Part shown: positions 62,132 to 64,000 of the stretch, piece by piece
Layout of the letters: every line of letters begins with the position of its first letter
Position numbering within the stretch: the first letter of the stretch is position 1
Assembly: GCA_963709995.1 (NCBI GenBank)
Contig: CAVPYN010000001.1
Coordinates: 310,001-374,000 of the forward strand
DNA length: 64,000 bases
DNA from: JAUIIK01 sp963709995
Lineage (GTDB): Bacteria > Chloroflexota > Chloroflexia > Thermomicrobiales > CFX8
Direction: 5' to 3'
Position numbers and translations under genes: made by a program
The notes under the pieces: generated by a model
Seen by the model: the letters and a program-made list of their open reading frames with translations, nothing else
Databases searched by the model: none
What the model was told of the DNA's origin: nothing

Positions 62132-63769
62132 CTAGGGATACAGCGAGTACTCGGTCTCCTGGGCGGTGACGAATTCGAGGAGCGCTGGAACGCCATTCTC
62201 CGTCTGCTCGATGGCGCGCCTGATTGCCGGGATGATTTCACCTGGCGCGGTGACGCGCTCTCCGTGGCCGCCGAACGCTCGCGCCATAGCGCTGTAGTCG
62301 CCGGTGATATCGGTCGCCCGGTAGCGGGCCGTCGCCGCTTCCATCGTCGAGAGTTCGATCGCCATCGCGCCATTGTTGAAGAGCACGGAGAGGATCGGGA
62401 TGCCCGCCCGGGCGGCGGTTTCGAAATCCATGCCGGTCATGCCGATGGCCGCATCGCCCCAGACATTGATGCAGAGCTTCTCCGGTTTCGCCAGCTTCGC
62501 GCCCATCGCCAGACCTAGACCGTAGCCAAGCTGGGTCGTCTTGCCCCACCCGATGTAGCTGAGTGGCGCTTCTGTCGTCCAGAATGGCGAGAGCTGATCG
62601 CGAGGGCTTCCCGCGTCGTGAGTGATGATCGTGTTCGGGACGTCAACCGTTGCCTGGAGGTCGCGAATGACTCGATACGGCGACAGTGGCGCGCCCTCGA
62701 ACCCTGTCTTGTGGCTCCACGCGGCCTGCCATTCTTCACGCCTCTGGGCAATCTTCAAAGCTACCGATTCGGCCCGGCCCCGGAGTGTTCCTCCGAGCCG
62801 GTCGTTGACCGCCTCGATGAGCAGGGCGAGCGTCAGCTTCGCATCGCCAATCAGGGCATCATCGACAACCAGGTCGCGATTGATGTCACCCGGATCCAGC
62901 GTTGCCTGGATGTAGGTCTTTCCGGCTGGAAACTGAATGCCGTACGGGGTGGCGGCGAAACTGCAGCCGATGCCGAAGACAAGATCCGCCTCCCCGAGGA
63001 AGTGAAACACCGGTCCCGGCAGCGTGCGCCCGCCAGAACCGAGTGACAGCGGGTGAGTTTCCCGGAAGGCGCTCTTGCCTTCCAGGCTGGTCGTGACCGG
63101 CGCTTCGAGCAACTCGGCGAGCGACTGCAGCTCATCCCAGGCTTGCGCGTAGTGAACTCCCTGGCCGGCATAGATCACCGGCCGTTCCGCCGCGATCAAG
63201 GAGGCGGCAACCCGGTCGACGTCGTCTTGCGATGGAGCCGAATGACGGCGCGGGACAGGCTCGTACTCCCAGCCGGCGGGCACTTCGTCATCGAACATGT
63301 CGAACGGAATCTCGACGACGACCGGTCGCGGCCGGCCGTTCTTGATCTGGGTGATGGCGCGCCGCATCGCCCGAACGACGGCGTCCGGGCTGCTGACCTG
63401 CTCGATATTCTTGGTGACGTGCTGGAAATTGAGGAGCGAACTGAAGCGCGGCTCGACGTTGGCCGTCGACCGGGGATAACCCGCGGGGAGGACGAGCACT
63501 GGCACGCTTTCACTGTACGCCTGGGCGACGGCGCCAAACGCATTCTCAATGCCCGGTCCAAACTGCATCGCGGCCACGCCGATAGCCCGGCCGGATGTCA
63601 CCCGGCTGATGGCGTCGGCCATGTGTACGCCGGTGCGTTCCTGGCGGACGATGATCGGCCGGATGCCAGCCTCGGCGCCGGCTTCAAAGAGCGGGTTGGA
63701 CGGGTAACCAATCAGGTACTGAACACCCTCGCGCTTGAGGATATCGACGATCGTCGCGGCAACATTCAT
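62132..63769 (-). CDS. ThDP-dependent enzyme, acetolactate-synthase-like (third single-chain member)
   Basis: 545 residues. IGYPSNPLFEAGAEAGIRPI, the activating Glu in VRQERTGVHMADAISRV, GQGVHYAQAWDELQSLAELL in the middle domain and the ThDP motif GDAAIGMTGMDFETAARAG with LFNNGAMA. It is distinct from the two paralogues at 4-10 kb: GDA for GDG and NN for ND. Could be a 2-oxo acid decarboxylase or carboligase. It converges with the split-barrel gene. Confidence 0.88.
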   Translation of the reverse strand: MNVAATIVDILKREGVQYLIGYPSNPLFEAGAEAGIRPIIVRQERTGVHMADAISRVTSGRAIGVAAMQFGPGIENAFGAVAQAYSESVPVLVLPAGYPRSTANVEPRFSSLLNFQHVTKNIEQVSSPDAVVRAMRRAITQIKNGRPRPVVVEIPFDMFDDEVPAGWEYEPVPRRHSAPSQDDVDRVAASLIAAERPVIYAGQGVHYAQAWDELQSLAELLEAPVTTSLEGKSAFRETHPLSLGSGGRTLPGPVFHFLGEADLVFGIGCSFAATPYGIQFPAGKTYIQATLDPGDINRDLVVDDALIGDAKLTLALLIEAVNDRLGGTLRGRAESVALKIAQRREEWQAAWSHKTGFEGAPLSPYRVIRDLQATVDVPNTIITHDAGSPRDQLSPFWTTEAPLSYIGWGKTTQLGYGLGLAMGAKLAKPEKLCINVWGDAAIGMTGMDFETAARAGIPILSVLFNNGAMAIELSTMEAATARYRATDITGDYSAMARAFGGHGERVTAPGEIIPAIRRAIEQTENGVPALLEFVTAQETEYSLYP

Positions 63770-63828
63770 CGGCTTTGAGCCTCCCGGGTCGCGTCTGCTG
63801 CGTTATCGTCGAATGCGCGGCGCGAACC

Positions 63829-64000
63829 TCAGGCGTGGGGGAAGTCCACCCCGCAAGCCTGCTCCGACGACTGGCTCCATGCCAGGAGTTCATCGTACTC
63901 GATATCGTCGAGCATGAATTCCTCGGAGCAATCAGGGCAGGTTACGACGTAGACGCAGTCATTTCGTGCCTCGCACCATTCAGTGACGTCCCCATAGAGG
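63829..64000 (-). CDS. Cys-rich protein, 5' end beyond the window
   Basis: C-terminal 56 residues of a protein read to the stop at 63829-63831. WCEARNDCVYVVTCPDCSEE has two Cys pairs as in a zinc ribbon, followed by an acidic tail FMLDDIEYDELLAW. Too short to place; it lies 59 bp upstream of the ThDP gene on the same strand and may be co-transcribed. Confidence 0.6.
   Translation of the reverse strand, partial: LYGDVTEWCEARNDCVYVVTCPDCSEEFMLDDIEYDELLAWSQSSEQACGVDFPHA

Noticed and set aside
1..64000. tRNA, rRNA, CRISPR or prophage
   Set aside because: No T-loop-like GTTCRANYC with a matching cloverleaf in gaps, no rRNA-like sequence, no regular direct repeats with spacers, no integrase or phage structural genes.

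Overview
The window looks like chromosomal DNA of a GC-rich, free-living bacterium of the Chloroflexota, most like the Thermomicrobia/Sphaerobacter side of that phylum. This is inference from gene content: coenzyme F420 synthesis (CofC, CofD) with two F420-type luciferase-like oxidoreductases, a mycobacterial-style CysM/Mec/CysO/MoeZ cysteine pathway, several ThDP enzymes of the acetolactate-synthase type, and exported lipoproteins with Thr/Pro/Ala linkers. I see no rRNA, tRNA, CRISPR array, phage or transposase gene. Most strand switches are marked by perfect bidirectional hairpins or by short divergent promoter gaps.

Layout. 0-3 kb: a Sco1-type copper chaperone (cut by the window edge) behind a cupredoxin-like lipoprotein, a DnaQ-type exonuclease, a truncated alpha/beta-hydrolase and a TfoX-like protein. 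3-10.4 kb: two paralogous ThDP enzymes, one followed by a phosphotransferase, the other by a methyltransferase and an arylsulfotransferase-like protein. 10.6-18.5 kb: MFS permease, acetamidase/formamidase, then a tightly overlapped minus-strand operon (MBL hydrolase, cofD, cofC, EamA exporter), a rhodanese/GNAT pair and an LLM oxidoreductase. 18.6-36.6 kb: a small gene behind a LexA-like box, exported proteins, aminotransferase, D-hydroxyacid dehydrogenase, TorD-like chaperone, CNNM/CBS protein, MetE-like enzyme, threonine dehydratase, sugar dehydrogenase, GT-C membrane protein, lipid kinase, class II aldolase and a second LLM enzyme. 36.7-40.8 kb: a methyltransferase with a ComD/ComE-type two-subunit decarboxylase, and a NERD-UvrD helicase. 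40.9-43.8 kb: the CysM-Mec-CysO-MoeZ operon. 44-64 kb: HAD hydrolase, a glycosyltransferase-peroxiredoxin fusion with an in-frame TGA, serine hydrolase, cytochrome c-like protein, DUF4383-like membrane protein, acyl-CoA ligase, LuxR regulator, glycoside hydrolase, Mrp ATPase, glutaredoxin/Crp pair, Tat lipoprotein, flavin/F420-type oxidoreductase and a third single-chain ThDP enzyme.

The most interesting object is the fusion at 45117-46373. A family-2 glycosyltransferase runs into a SelU/PRXL2-like peroxiredoxin domain in one frame, broken only by a TGA exactly where the first Cys of the redox CxxC is expected. A 7-bp hairpin with a G in its apical loop follows 25 nt after the TGA, as a bacterial SECIS would. 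It is a strong selenoprotein candidate.

A caution for users: several genes (41.4-43.1, 48.3-49.5, 49.87, 51.5-53.0 and 54.66-54.70 kb, and one site at 27.52 kb) carry single-base indels between well-conserved stretches in different frames. I read most of these as consensus sequencing errors rather than gene decay, but cannot prove it from sequence alone.
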